Origin: an uncultured Dyadobacter sp.
GTDB lineage: Bacteria; Bacteroidota; Bacteroidia; Cytophagales; Spirosomataceae
Assembly (NCBI RefSeq): GCF_946482605.1
Contig: NZ_CAMLSE010000041.1
Span: 1 to 64,000, forward strand
Reading direction: 5' to 3'
DNA: 64,000 bases
Part shown: positions 10,315-18,716 of the stretch, piece after piece
Numbering within the stretch: position 1 is the first letter of the stretch
How the letters are laid out: each line of letters starts with the position of its first letter
Notes under the pieces: model-generated
The model's input: the letters and a program-made list of their open reading frames with translations, nothing else
Database searches by the model: none
What the model was told of the DNA's origin: nothing
Made by a program: the position numbers and the translations under genes

Positions 10315-11433
10315 ATGAAAGTCGCCTTTCACTTTAGAGTTTCTCCTAACAAGAGCGTTTACGGGCCTGAGCTAATTCGACGTGTATTTTCTGACTTACT
10401 GAACCTCCGCGGACACCCTGTCAATTCAAAAGTATCTATCGGAGACCTGCTGATATGGGATGCTCTCACGAAAGATAATCACATTACTGTACTTAACGTG
10501 CTCCTACAACTTGAACAACAGACCTGGAAAAAGTTCAGCGCTGAAAAAATCCACCACTTGATCCATGACATCGTCTACGTGATTTGTTTCGAGACGATCG
10601 CCAAGGACACTGCCGAAGCTCTGCATACGAACCTAGAAACACATCCAGACTACATTGGAGCTTACGAGATTAATGACACCGATCCTTATCATTGGATATG
10701 GTATGGCGAACGAATCGGTCCGTATTACCGCATTTCCCAAAAGGTGCTTTATTGTCTATACGCCACAGAGGATATGATGCCTGAAGAGTCGATGGTTGAT
10801 CTTACCGGACTAGGTTTTCAAAAAATCGAAACGGAATTTACTGATATGCGTTACTCCGTGTTTGACGCGAATCACAATTTTGAGACCGCCCGTCGGATTG
10901 CTGAGTGGAAAAGCCAGGCAAGCAATATGTTAGGGACGGTAATAGATAACATCATTTCCAGTCTGATTGACGCTGCTCCTGATCTCGGAAACAGGCTTTG
11001 GGCAATGCTCAACACTTATCACACCAGTGAAACCACCGAACAACTAGCGCAGGTTATGGCTACATGCCGACGCACATTTGAATATGTGACGGACTGTATT
11101 TTTCCTGCTACTAACAATATGATTGATGGGCATTCACTCAAACAGGACAAGTACAAAAACCGCTTGTACCAGTTTGCCAGTGATAGCGCAAAAAGTGATA
11201 GCAATATCGACCTAATCGTTGCGGCGACCGATCTTTTGTTTCAACAGTGGGATAAACTGAATAAGTTGGCTAATAAGGGAGTACATAGTGATGTATTTCG
11301 CGAAGAGACCCGCCGATGCGTGATACGCACAATACTACTTTTAGATGATATTGTCAGCCTTCGTGCTAAGCCGTTTCCCATCAAGACAACATTGGACGAC
11401 AATTTCGATGATATAAGGAGCAAATTCCAATAA
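10315..11433 (+). CDS. Protein with HEPN-like C-terminus, component 3
   Basis: I chose the ATG at 10315 (MKVAFHFRV), giving 372 residues. An in-frame ATG at 10252 would add 21 residues that look non-coding. The body is not a family I recognise. The C-terminal 80 residues form helices around LANKGVHSDV, a K-G-x-H pattern common in HEPN-type helical domains, followed by a hydrophobic helix (TILLLDDIV). HEPN domains are often RNases or NAD/RNA-linked effectors in conflict systems. It follows the ATPase gene on the same strand after 230 bp, so it may have its own promoter or be a looser member of the set. The HEPN call is by motif only. Confidence 0.5.
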   Translation: MKVAFHFRVSPNKSVYGPELIRRVFSDLLNLRGHPVNSKVSIGDLLIWDALTKDNHITVLNVLLQLEQQTWKKFSAEKIHHLIHDIVYVICFETIAKDTAEALHTNLETHPDYIGAYEINDTDPYHWIWYGERIGPYYRISQKVLYCLYATEDMMPEESMVDLTGLGFQKIETEFTDMRYSVFDANHNFETARRIAEWKSQASNMLGTVIDNIISSLIDAAPDLGNRLWAMLNTYHTSETTEQLAQVMATCRRTFEYVTDCIFPATNNMIDGHSLKQDKYKNRLYQFASDSAKSDSNIDLIVAATDLLFQQWDKLNKLANKGVHSDVFREETRRCVIRTILLLDDIVSLRAKPFPIKTTLDDNFDDIRSKFQ

Positions 11434-11539
11434 TAGGAAAAGCCTATTGAAGACTATACCTCTGAAAAATTCCATACTTTGTTCCCCTATATCAGCCCCC
11501 CAAACGAATATAATGACTCCACCCATTCTGTCTGTAACA

Positions 11540-11587
11540 GGTTCGTTAACCTTGGTTTAAGAGCGACGGATGTATGGTATTCGAACC
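11540..11587. repeat. GGTTCG/CGAACC-bounded inverted repeat, copy 3
   Basis: GGTTCGTTAACC (11540-11551) faces GGTATTCGAACC (11576-11587) in inverted orientation with two or three mismatches. The right arm, TATGGTATTCGAACC, differs by one base from the right arm of the element at 12267-12332. It lies between the convergent component 3 gene and the VOC gene, where a terminator would be useful, but it has no T-tract. Confidence 0.4.
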
Positions 11588-11705
11588 AAAACTGAGCCCA
11601 TCACTATTTTACAAAGAAGGACAGATAATCTCTACAGCCGATTTCACAACTAAGACCCGGACAACGGCAAGTACAGGAGCGCTTAAAAATGAAACTTAGG
11701 GAAGC

Positions 11706-12146
11706 TTACTCCCGGTTATTTTCGCTCGGCTGCAGCAGGTCCCATAAGTTTCCATACAAATCTGCAAAAACTGCAACCAAGCCGTAATCTTCTTCCTTTG
11801 GCGATCTGACAAACTGTATCCCATGGGATTCCATCACATCATAGTCCCGCCAAAAATCATCCGTAGAAAGAAAAAGGAAAACCCTGCCCCCCGTTTGGTT
11901 ACCAACACTGGCTATTTGCTGTTCACCCACTGCCTTGGCAAGTAATAGCCCACATTCCTCAGCGCCAGGTGGCGCAACAATTACCCATCGCTTATCCTCA
12001 CTCAATTTTGAATCTTCAATAAGGCGGAATCCAAGCTTCTTCGTGTAGAACTCGATGGCCTCATCATAATCCTGTACTAGTAAACTGATGTGTGCAATTC
12101 GTTGCTTCATTCGTTGAGCGTTTTGTAAGGTTTCAAACATAGTCAA
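11706..12146 (-). CDS. VOC (glyoxalase/bleomycin-resistance) family protein
   Basis: A single VOC module of about 134-146 residues. It shows the typical IAHISLLVQDYDEAIEFYT start and a second half with FLSTDDFWRDYDVMESHGI and VFADLYGNLWDLLQP. Proteins of this kind dimerise and bind a metal through residues such as the H of IAHIS and the E/D near the end of each half. Members include glyoxalase I, dioxygenases and antibiotic-binding proteins, and the sequence does not say which. The start may be the internal ATG at 12110 (MKQRIAHIS), because the preceding twelve residues are outside the fold. It stands alone between two hairpin elements. Confidence 0.75.
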   Translation of the reverse strand: MTMFETLQNAQRMKQRIAHISLLVQDYDEAIEFYTKKLGFRLIEDSKLSEDKRWVIVAPPGAEECGLLLAKAVGEQQIASVGNQTGGRVFLFLSTDDFWRDYDVMESHGIQFVRSPKEEDYGLVAVFADLYGNLWDLLQPSENNRE

Positions 12147-12266
12147 CTATTTTCGAATTCCCCGAAATGGGTTTGCTTGCTTTCGTCTCAGGCTGCACCA
12201 TCCACTTTACTTAATCTGAATCGCTTGAAAATAAAGTCAATAGTGATCTTAAATCTACACGCAAGC

Positions 12267-12332
12267 GGTTCGAGTTCTGTACCAGCGGGTTCACCTGAAT
12301 TGCATTCAGGCAAACCCTATGGTACTCGAACC
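12267..12332. repeat. Nested inverted repeat bounded by GGTTCG/CGAACC, copy 2
   Basis: A 66-bp structure with four nested arms: GGTTCG with CGAACC, GTACC (12279-12283) with GGTAC (12321-12325), GGGTT (12287-12291) with AACCC (12313-12317), and CCTGAAT with ATTCAGG around a 3-nt loop. Its first 18 bases plus one upstream base are identical to 780-798. It sits just left of the first conjugative-element gene, so it may mark an element boundary. Confidence 0.5.
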
Positions 12333-12402
12333 GGTCATTATTACAAATCTCGACTATGGGACGTTTGTAAACTCTTTTTGCAGCTTTGCGGAGGGGGGGC
12401 GC

Positions 12403-12678
12403 CTATCTTAATTTTTTGTTATGTTTTGTGAGCATCATATCGATATCTTCGCGTTTATAGAAAAGCGTTCCTCCAACTTTTGTATAAGTAAGAAGGCCCT
12501 GTATTCGAAGGTTTTGCAGGGTACCTGATGAAACATTAAGCAGTTGACGTACGTGGTAGCTTCGCAGCCAGGGCTCTTCCGTAAGTCGCTTGTCTTTGCC
12601 GAGCAGTTGTCTGATTTCTGAAAGCAGCTCCGCTTTCAGCGACATTAGGTCCTCTTTGGTTAATATCTCGATATTCAT
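12403..12678 (-). CDS. HTH_17/MerR-like small DNA-binding protein
   Basis: 91 residues with a short helical N-terminus followed by a MerR/excisionase-type winged helix: YHVRQLLNVSSGTLQNLRIQGLL, then the beta-wing TKVGGTLFYKREDIDMML. Genes of this size and type recur in Bacteroidota conjugative elements, where they act as excision or transfer regulators. Here it is the most distal gene of the leftward operon. Function as an excisionase-like factor is inferred from fold and setting. Confidence 0.75.
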   Translation of the reverse strand: MNIEILTKEDLMSLKAELLSEIRQLLGKDKRLTEEPWLRSYHVRQLLNVSSGTLQNLRIQGLLTYTKVGGTLFYKREDIDMMLTKHNKKLR

Positions 12679-12690
12679 GGTTTCTAGGTT

Positions 12691-12984
12691 TTAGCTGTCA
12701 AGTGGCAGCACATGGATTTTGCTGGGAATACCTTTATAAAATGATGGCTCATAAGCCAAGTAGCCGCCTTCGCAGAGTGCTTTGATGAGCCTGACGTAAG
12801 TGGCCGAACTGGCTATCTTTGCAGTCTTCATTACCGCTTTGGAGAACAGCAGCAGGGGATTTTTACCTCCCTGCTGCTGCCAAAGGCTTACAATGGCCAG
12901 GTAGAGTGAAATATGGGCGGTACCGATTGTTGGATCGTCGATCGCTTTTGCGAAAAAGGCGACAAGGTGGGTTTTCAAGGCCAT
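12691..12984 (-). CDS. Small conserved element protein, possible winged helix
   Basis: 97 residues, 12 bp upstream of the HTH gene. The predicted helical middle (VMKTAKIASSATYVRLIKAL) followed by GGYLAYEPSFYKGIPSKIHV resembles a winged-helix replication or partition-type module. Small proteins with this KIASSATYxRxIKxL pattern are common in Bacteroidota conjugative elements and have no established function. It lies in the same operon as the DUF3945-like gene 10 bp upstream. Confidence 0.6.
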   Translation of the reverse strand: MALKTHLVAFFAKAIDDPTIGTAHISLYLAIVSLWQQQGGKNPLLLFSKAVMKTAKIASSATYVRLIKALCEGGYLAYEPSFYKGIPSKIHVLPLDS

Positions 12985-12994
12985 GCTGTTCGTC

Positions 12995-13783
12995 TCACAT
13001 TTTCACACCTTTCCGCTTCCCTTTCTGCTCACCATCCGTATCGTCAGCCACCGTTTTCTCTTTTTTCTGGTTGGTTTCCTGTTTGGCTGATTGCTTGTTA
13101 TCCTGGGATTTGCTTTGATCCTCTGATTGTCTGATCCGTTTTTGACTTTCGTCGTAGACTGTTACTGATTTGAATTGCGGGTTAGCTTCGATAAACCGCT
13201 TTTGCTCGCCTTGATCTGTTTGAAAGGTGACCGCCTGACGGTTGCCGCGTTCGAGAGATTCAAAGAGTTTAACCTTTGCAGCATCGTCGGCAAGTTCTTT
13301 GATGGGCAGCTTGGCCAGTGTTTTTTCTAGTTCGAACCCATACTGCGGGCTGAACTGCCGCATCTTGTAATTGCCGTTTGCCGCTGTTTCTTTAAAATCC
13401 AGTTTCAGCCAGGCGTTGTGGAATTGGCCCTCTTTGTTAACCAGGTCCTTGTTGACAGACCGGCCATCGAGCAGGTTGTAGGCTTCCTTTTGCGTGATAT
13501 TTCTGCCTTCATTGTTGATGTAAAAGGTCTGGCTCACCTTCCCCTCAGCCGCGGGCTTTTGCAATTCTGCGCGGTAGTTGTTGAAGAAATACAGATCCGA
13601 ATTCGTGGATTTTTTAAAGTTCAGCGAAACCGAAAGCTCATCTTTTCCGTACCTTGTAACATGCTTGATGCTAAATTCATTTTGTGCTTTTTGAAGATTT
13701 TCAGCAAGCTTGGATTGAAGCTCTTCGCCGAACCCGGAGTATTTGAGTTGATCTTTGAGATATTCCAGATTTTTCTGATTCAT
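12995..13783 (-). CDS. DUF3945-like conjugative element protein
   Basis: 262 residues. The middle shows two short repeats typical of DUF3945 and similar Bacteroidota element proteins (NITQKEAYNLLDGRSV, then FIEANPQFKSVTVYDESQKR). The last 60 residues are low-complexity, rich in K, Q, E and S. Such proteins accompany topoisomerase or mobilisation genes, with no biochemical role established. The charged tail suggests contact with nucleic acid. It is downstream of traN in the same operon, after a 29-bp gap. Confidence 0.65.
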   Translation of the reverse strand: MNQKNLEYLKDQLKYSGFGEELQSKLAENLQKAQNEFSIKHVTRYGKDELSVSLNFKKSTNSDLYFFNNYRAELQKPAAEGKVSQTFYINNEGRNITQKEAYNLLDGRSVNKDLVNKEGQFHNAWLKLDFKETAANGNYKMRQFSPQYGFELEKTLAKLPIKELADDAAKVKLFESLERGNRQAVTFQTDQGEQKRFIEANPQFKSVTVYDESQKRIRQSEDQSKSQDNKQSAKQETNQKKEKTVADDTDGEQKGKRKGVKM

Positions 13784-13812
13784 GACCTTGAATGTTTAAT
13801 AGTTGATTGATT

Positions 13813-14649
13813 CTATAATTCAGCCGGCCGGTTTATTTGGCGGGGCTTGACGTGGATTTTCAGATGCCTGGCCCCGTTGTGCTCAGTTAGCGAAATCAAA
13901 AGCCTTTTGCCTGTGGCCAGGCTAATCTTGGGAATGGCGAGCACGATCGTTTGCGCCTCTTTCGCCTTGATCTGACTGATCGTATCTGATACCGCGATTG
14001 GCGCTATTTCCTGCTGCTGAATGGCTGCACGCTTGATCTGTCTTTTGTCAATGAGCTCTACCCGCATCGTTTCGATGTCATAGTTGATCGGGGAGAGGTT
14101 CTCGAGCTTGAGCCTGAGCAGCATCAGGTTTTCTTTAATGAACATTCCCTCTAAGACGGCGCTGACTTTTTCTGCACTGCTTTTTCGTCTGATATTTGAC
14201 TCGTGTTCTTTGGCCAGATGCAATGCTGAATCGAGCAGATATTGATCTGGCTGGCTGGAAATGACAGCGGCCACTGGCTGGTGCTGCCTTGAGAATAGTT
14301 GCACACTTGTCGCAGAAGGTACACTTTGGTAGCTTACCTGGAAGCTGTGCAGCTGTCCGTCGGCGGTGATTACGATCAGGCTCGTTGGTTTCATCTGAGT
14401 GCTTGCGGCTTTGATCAATAGCACGTTCTCTGTTCCTTTGACTTTCTGAGCGAGTAGCTGCGGGCTACCGCGGTCGACTGCTTTAACAGTGGCAGGAAAA
14501 CTGATTGAGACTGTCTGGTCCGCGCTTGCTTCAATTGGAAGCGGTTCTATGACAAAAATCTCATCGCCCTGCGCGTTTGCGATCGATTTTACCAGGAGCA
14601 TGATGATCAGCGCCAGTATGTGGTTTGAAAATTTGTTTACCGATTGCAT
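13813..14649 (-). CDS. traN: Conjugative transfer protein TraN (VirB9-like)
   Basis: 278 residues starting with a signal peptide (ILALIIMLLVKSIANAQ). The N-terminal part has the beta-rich pattern of Bacteroidota TraN/DUF4138 (TVSISFPATVKAVDRGS, LLIKAASTQMKPTSLIVIT). These proteins form the outer-membrane part of the type IV secretion channel together with TraM. It is slightly shorter than the roughly 300-330 residues usual in the family. It follows traM directly in the operon, an arrangement conserved in CTnDOT-like elements. Confidence 0.8.
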   Translation of the reverse strand: MQSVNKFSNHILALIIMLLVKSIANAQGDEIFVIEPLPIEASADQTVSISFPATVKAVDRGSPQLLAQKVKGTENVLLIKAASTQMKPTSLIVITADGQLHSFQVSYQSVPSATSVQLFSRQHQPVAAVISSQPDQYLLDSALHLAKEHESNIRRKSSAEKVSAVLEGMFIKENLMLLRLKLENLSPINYDIETMRVELIDKRQIKRAAIQQQEIAPIAVSDTISQIKAKEAQTIVLAIPKISLATGKRLLISLTEHNGARHLKIHVKPRQINRPAEL

Positions 14650-14660
14650 GGTATCTTTGA

Positions 14661-15953
14661 TTATGGGTTTGAATTATTGGCGTCTTTAAGCAGGACTTTG
14701 TAGCCCTGTCGGAGTGTTACCTGAGTAAGTCTTGCCTTGCGCCCCAGCAGCATTTTGCCCATCTGGATACCGGCAGATGCTGCCTGGGCTCCAACAGAAA
14801 AATCTCCTACGTCCATGTCGTACCCCTGAACCTGGCTTCCTAACGCCTGTTTGGTCACAGTTCGCGATAGTGCGCCTGGAATATAAATCCCTTCAATTCC
14901 GTCCAGGTCATAGACAAGTAAGTTGACTGGAAGTATTTGCTCGCCTGACCGGAGTGAGCTGATTTTGATTTTCAGCCGCTCGCCGGAAAGTGACGCCTGA
15001 CCGTATACGAAGCCACTTATTGGTTCCTGATTTCCTGACAGGTAGATGGGCCTTGTAAGCCGGAGCTGAACTGTGGCCCCAGTCACTATTTCCTGCGTGT
15101 TTTCAATAATGGCGGTAATGCCACCGGCTGATTTTGAGACAGGCTCGTTATCAAGACCGTAAAATCCAGTTTCAGAAGGTTGCTCAGAGTCATAATTGAT
15201 TGAGTCACTGGAGCTGGTCGTGAGCAGCGAAACAACATTGTTATCATCACTGGTAGAAATGGCAAGGCCTGGCTGCGCGCCGGCTTGCTGCTCGCGGCCG
15301 GATTGATCCAGGGTTTTGCCGGGCTGCTGGATTGCAAGCAGCTTGTCAAGCATGCTGTCTAATCTGGCCATCTCAGGGTCTTCGTTTTCTGCAATATCTT
15401 CGGCGCCCATGTCTGCCATCATTTTTTCCAGTTTTGCAATGGCGGGCTGTTGTTGCGAAGGGCTAGTTATATCCTCGGTTTGCAGAGCGGGGGATGGCTG
15501 GTGACTACTGGTAAGCGCCTTGTTTAATTCGCGAAGCTTTTGCTGGACCTTGGCCTCGCTCGCCTGTTCCAGATGCGCATTTCTGCTTGTGTTTCTGGGT
15601 TTTTCGCCCGGGGCGCCAAGGCCCATTAGCGCCGAGCCCGAGGAGTCCAGCGCTGTTACGTTTTCCTGCCAGCGGTAAGGATCTCTTTTGATTTGCTTTG
15701 CCCAGTTTGCCGAATCCTGGTCGGCTTTTTTGTAGAAGGCAAGTTTATCCATACCGTTGTCTGTCTTGAGATTGGCAGCGGGAAGGTTGAGCTGCATGCC
15801 TGACGAAGAGTCCGAACTCTGGCCGTGGCCTTTAAAGTTTTTGGCTACAAGTACCCAGTAGATAAAGGTCAGAAACGGCAGGGCCAGAAGAGGCAGGTAG
15901 GTGTAGAACTTTCTTTTTTGCAGAAAATCTGCGCTGTGAGCTAAATGTTCCAT
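14661..15953 (-). CDS. traM: Conjugative transfer protein TraM (VirB10-like)
   Basis: 430 residues with one membrane segment near the N-terminus (TYLPLLALPFLTFIYWVLVA), a long Q/S/P-rich periplasmic linker and a conserved C-terminal domain (TGATVQLRLTRPIYLSGNQ, SGFVYGQASLSGERLKIKI, GYKVLLKD). This matches Bacteroidota TraM, the VirB10-like protein bridging the inner and outer membrane parts of the mating channel. Spacing of 11 bp to traN and 2 bp from the preceding gene supports one transcript. Confidence 0.85.
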   Translation of the reverse strand: MEHLAHSADFLQKRKFYTYLPLLALPFLTFIYWVLVAKNFKGHGQSSDSSSGMQLNLPAANLKTDNGMDKLAFYKKADQDSANWAKQIKRDPYRWQENVTALDSSGSALMGLGAPGEKPRNTSRNAHLEQASEAKVQQKLRELNKALTSSHQPSPALQTEDITSPSQQQPAIAKLEKMMADMGAEDIAENEDPEMARLDSMLDKLLAIQQPGKTLDQSGREQQAGAQPGLAISTSDDNNVVSLLTTSSSDSINYDSEQPSETGFYGLDNEPVSKSAGGITAIIENTQEIVTGATVQLRLTRPIYLSGNQEPISGFVYGQASLSGERLKIKISSLRSGEQILPVNLLVYDLDGIEGIYIPGALSRTVTKQALGSQVQGYDMDVGDFSVGAQAASAGIQMGKMLLGRKARLTQVTLRQGYKVLLKDANNSNP

Positions 15954-15955
15954 GG

Positions 15956-16339
15956 CTATTTTTTAGATTTTATCTTTTGTAGACTGTCAAGAATGATCGC
16001 TTTTTCGAGGCTATCCAGATAATCGTCGAGTGCTTGTTGCCGTGTTGGGCCGTCTGGAACCGAGATTGGTTCGGCGAGCGCAGGGATGCTAAGCTTGAAG
16101 CGGTGGATGATCGGGCGCTGGCTGGAAAGGCCTTGATATATCAGATACCCGGCCGCTGTGCTGGCAAGAAATCCGGACAGGATAAAAATGGCTTTCAGGC
16201 GGCTTCTGGGAAGCTTCTCTGCTTGCTGCTGCAAGCTTTGAGCCCATTTGCGCTGCATGTTACGGATTTTAGCATTCAGCCTTTCGGTTCGCTGATCAGG
16301 TGCCGCAGGCGACCTACGGGGTTTGAATCGGTAGAACAT
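15956..16339 (-). CDS. Small single-pass membrane protein of the tra operon
   Basis: 127 residues from the ATG at 16339, which follows the traK stop by 4 bp. A longer frame opens at 16378 but overlaps traK. It has a basic N-terminus, one membrane segment (LKAIFILSGFLASTAAGYLIYQ) and a short periplasmic tail. It occupies the place where TraL-type proteins lie in related elements, but I cannot show homology. A structural or assembly role in the mating channel is likely. Confidence 0.65.
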   Translation of the reverse strand: MFYRFKPRRSPAAPDQRTERLNAKIRNMQRKWAQSLQQQAEKLPRSRLKAIFILSGFLASTAAGYLIYQGLSSQRPIIHRFKLSIPALAEPISVPDGPTRQQALDDYLDSLEKAIILDSLQKIKSKK

Positions 16340-16343
16340 AGTT

Positions 16344-16961
16344 TTATCTGGTTTGAATTTGAAGATCCTTGTTTTCAATTGTCGACCAGCGCTCGATCAG
16401 AAAGCCATGGGGATTGTTATCGCTCCGCTCGATAGGTCTTAGATAGCCGTGGGTGACAAGGCTACGCGAGACGATGCTCGTTGGCCGGATGATTCGCTGC
16501 ACTGCCCGGCATTCAAAAAAGTAGGGCTGGACGGAAGCGTCGATTTTGACGCTGTCCACAAGCAGTTCCTGGGAGATGTTGCCCGAAATCACCCCGGTAT
16601 AAAACCCTGATTCGCGCAGGTCCTCATACTGTTTCTTTGCCGAGGCGTCGGCAAGGTAGAGGGCTTTGGAGATATTGGCCGTAATAACCTTATCGTCGGG
16701 CGCGAGCGTGAAAAACAGTCTATGGAATGTCGAAACGTGATCTCTGGCTTCGACTGCGATATTTTCCTTGCGCTCAGATGCGTATGCTTCCAACACTTTT
16801 CCGCTGGCCAGGATGTACACCCTTTGAACTGAATCACTGGCGGAATCAAGGGCAAGGTAGACTGAGAAGGATGTGGTCAGCGCGCAGCAGATCACTACGA
16901 TAAATGTGAACAGGCGGATATGGCGAAAGGCACGCTCGATATCCCGGGTTTTTGTGAACAT
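16344..16961 (-). CDS. traK: Conjugative transfer protein TraK (VirB8-like)
   Basis: 205 residues with an N-terminal membrane segment (FTFIVVICCALTTSFSVYLAL) and a periplasmic domain containing YILASGKVLEA and DHVSTFHRLFFTLAPDD. The latter is the hallmark of Bacteroidota TraK, a VirB8-like assembly factor of the type IV secretion channel. Family length is about 205 residues. It lies 8 bp after traJ in the operon. Confidence 0.88.
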   Translation of the reverse strand: MFTKTRDIERAFRHIRLFTFIVVICCALTTSFSVYLALDSASDSVQRVYILASGKVLEAYASERKENIAVEARDHVSTFHRLFFTLAPDDKVITANISKALYLADASAKKQYEDLRESGFYTGVISGNISQELLVDSVKIDASVQPYFFECRAVQRIIRPTSIVSRSLVTHGYLRPIERSDNNPHGFLIERWSTIENKDLQIQTR

Positions 16962-16969
16962 GGCTATTT

Positions 16970-18067
16970 TTATCTTTTGTTTGAATTTCGCGTTGGTGTC
17001 ATCAGCGGGCCGGCGGGCACAGCGATGCGTGCCGCGCCGGAGGTAGTTGCCGCAAACAGATTGGTCGTCTTTTGTAACAGCGCGCTCGGGCCGCCTGCGT
17101 GTATGATGTAGCTGGCAACGGATGGTACCGAGAAATAGCCCACAATACCAATGATGAGAAAAATCAGGTAGGCCATATCGTGGGCGTTGAAGAATGTATC
17201 GCCTGAACCTTCGATCTGGCGGATATCCATCGCGATCATTTTCTCCTGGATTTTACCGATTATCGCACCGAAAATGTTTGCTACCGGAAGCCATAGGAAA
17301 ACGTTGATGTACCGGGCGATCCAGCTGGTGAGCGTAAACTGAAAGCCGTCAAAGACTGCGATCCCGAAAGCTAGCGGGCCGATGATGGCAAGCACAATCA
17401 GATAGAAGGTTCTGAGCGTATTGATGCACAGCGCGGCGGCTTCGAAAATGACCCGGAGAATTTCGCTTAGCGCCGCCTTGATCGAATTTCTAAAATTGTA
17501 GCCTTGCTTTGCCATGTAAAACTTGATGTCATTGGCGATACCGTCTGTGAATCCCTCCGAGTAGCTATCCCCATACATGTAGCGCAGCCACTTCTCCCGG
17601 TTTCCCTTGCTATCATCGCCCACATACATCTCCCAGAACTCTGAGCTTTTGATCGCGTCCTCTTTCTTTTTCAAAAGCAGCGCGATTGCCTTATCCGAAT
17701 CAGTGACCATGCCCGAGGTGCCTCTCACGGCAGGAGAGAGCACCGCATTGATCAGCCCTATCACGGCTGGAAACATCAGTATCGCAAAGCCGATCACAAA
17801 AGGCCGAAGCAGCGGGTAAAAATCGATTGGTTCTGCCGAGGCGATGTGGCGCCAGACTCTGTGGCCGATGTAGAAGATTGCAGCGAAGGCTGCAATTCCA
17901 CGGCCAACACTGATCAGCTTCTCACAAAGCGGAAGCATGTCTGTATAAAGCTCGTCGAGCACACCGTTCAGGCCCCGGATCTGGGCCTCATATCCCTGGC
18001 AAAAACCATAGCTGGGCAGTAGCAATCCTGCCGCTGCTGCCAGCAGCGTTAAAGCAGTTCTCTTCAT
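16970..18067 (-). CDS. traJ: Conjugative transfer protein TraJ (VirB6-like)
   Basis: 365 residues from the ATG at 18067; an upstream frame to 18148 adds residues overlapping the preceding gene and lacking coding character. It has a signal peptide (LTLLAAAAGLLLPSYGFCQ) and then at least six hydrophobic segments, including IAAFAAIFYIGHRVWRHIA and FYLIVLAIIGPLAFGIAVF, typical of TraJ. The protein is the polytopic inner-membrane core of the Bacteroidota conjugation channel. Its gene comes before traK, as in CTnDOT. Confidence 0.88.
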   Translation of the reverse strand: MKRTALTLLAAAAGLLLPSYGFCQGYEAQIRGLNGVLDELYTDMLPLCEKLISVGRGIAAFAAIFYIGHRVWRHIASAEPIDFYPLLRPFVIGFAILMFPAVIGLINAVLSPAVRGTSGMVTDSDKAIALLLKKKEDAIKSSEFWEMYVGDDSKGNREKWLRYMYGDSYSEGFTDGIANDIKFYMAKQGYNFRNSIKAALSEILRVIFEAAALCINTLRTFYLIVLAIIGPLAFGIAVFDGFQFTLTSWIARYINVFLWLPVANIFGAIIGKIQEKMIAMDIRQIEGSGDTFFNAHDMAYLIFLIIGIVGYFSVPSVASYIIHAGGPSALLQKTTNLFAATTSGAARIAVPAGPLMTPTRNSNKR

Positions 18068-18080
18068 GTCAAAGATTTGA

Positions 18081-18710
18081 TTAAGGAGTGATATCGTAAA
18101 TCGTTCCGGTGGTTTTAATCGAGGCGCGCTCGTCTTTGCGCTGGGCATTTAGCAGGCTGTTGTTACTATTCAGGTAGCGCAAAAACACGAGTTTGTCAGA
18201 CATTTCTTTGTGGATCTGATCGATCATGTCTAGCCGCTCATCGTCGGAAGCGCGCAGTTTTTTGGCGGTGATAACGTTTGTAAGCGCGTCCAGATTCCTA
18301 ATGCTTTCTGCGGTGAGCTCTGCGTAAACCTGGCCGAGATAGTCGAGCTCCTTTGCTGAGAAATTCCCCGAAGAAGCTAGATCGGAGCGGGCAGTGCGGC
18401 ATTCGTTAATGATGGCGAGCTGAATCTTAACGATGTCCGCTATACGTCCATAGTTTTTTACGCCCGGGCTCACAAGTAGCAAACCGTCCAGGAAGGCTTC
18501 ATGAAGCTTGAAGTTGCCCCGGGATATATCCCTGATCTTGGTATACCCCTCGAAAAGGATGTCATATCCCCGCTTAAGTTCCCTTAGAATTTTTCTGAGC
18601 TCCCTGAGCTTTTCAAGGTTCAGGATAAGCTGAGTAACCTCCTGAGTCTGGGCATTGCAGGGGCACAGCGAAGCAGTGCCCAACAGCAAAAATAGAATTA
18701 GCTTTTTCAT
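18081..18710 (-). CDS. Secreted coiled-coil conjugation protein, paralogue 3
   Basis: 209 residues with a signal peptide (LILFLLLGTASLCPCNAQ) and a mostly helical remainder. It shares the block GNFKLHEAFLDGLLLVSPGV and the later ASDDERLDMIDQIHKEM with the gene just upstream (GEFKLHKNRFDSLLIVKSGI; MSDDERIQRIELLGKEF), so the two are tandem paralogues. They replace TraI/TraH-like genes in this position. A periplasmic role in pilus or channel assembly is inferred from the operon. Similar proteins are sometimes labelled TerB-like in databases, which I do not regard as evidence of tellurite resistance. Confidence 0.7.
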   Translation of the reverse strand: MKKLILFLLLGTASLCPCNAQTQEVTQLILNLEKLRELRKILRELKRGYDILFEGYTKIRDISRGNFKLHEAFLDGLLLVSPGVKNYGRIADIVKIQLAIINECRTARSDLASSGNFSAKELDYLGQVYAELTAESIRNLDALTNVITAKKLRASDDERLDMIDQIHKEMSDKLVFLRYLNSNNSLLNAQRKDERASIKTTGTIYDITP

Positions 18711-18716
18711 CTCTGT

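Noticed and set aside
781..12332. Integron attC sites
   Set aside because: The bulged stem shape is similar, but GTTRRRY/RYYYAAC core sites are absent and no integrase is present.
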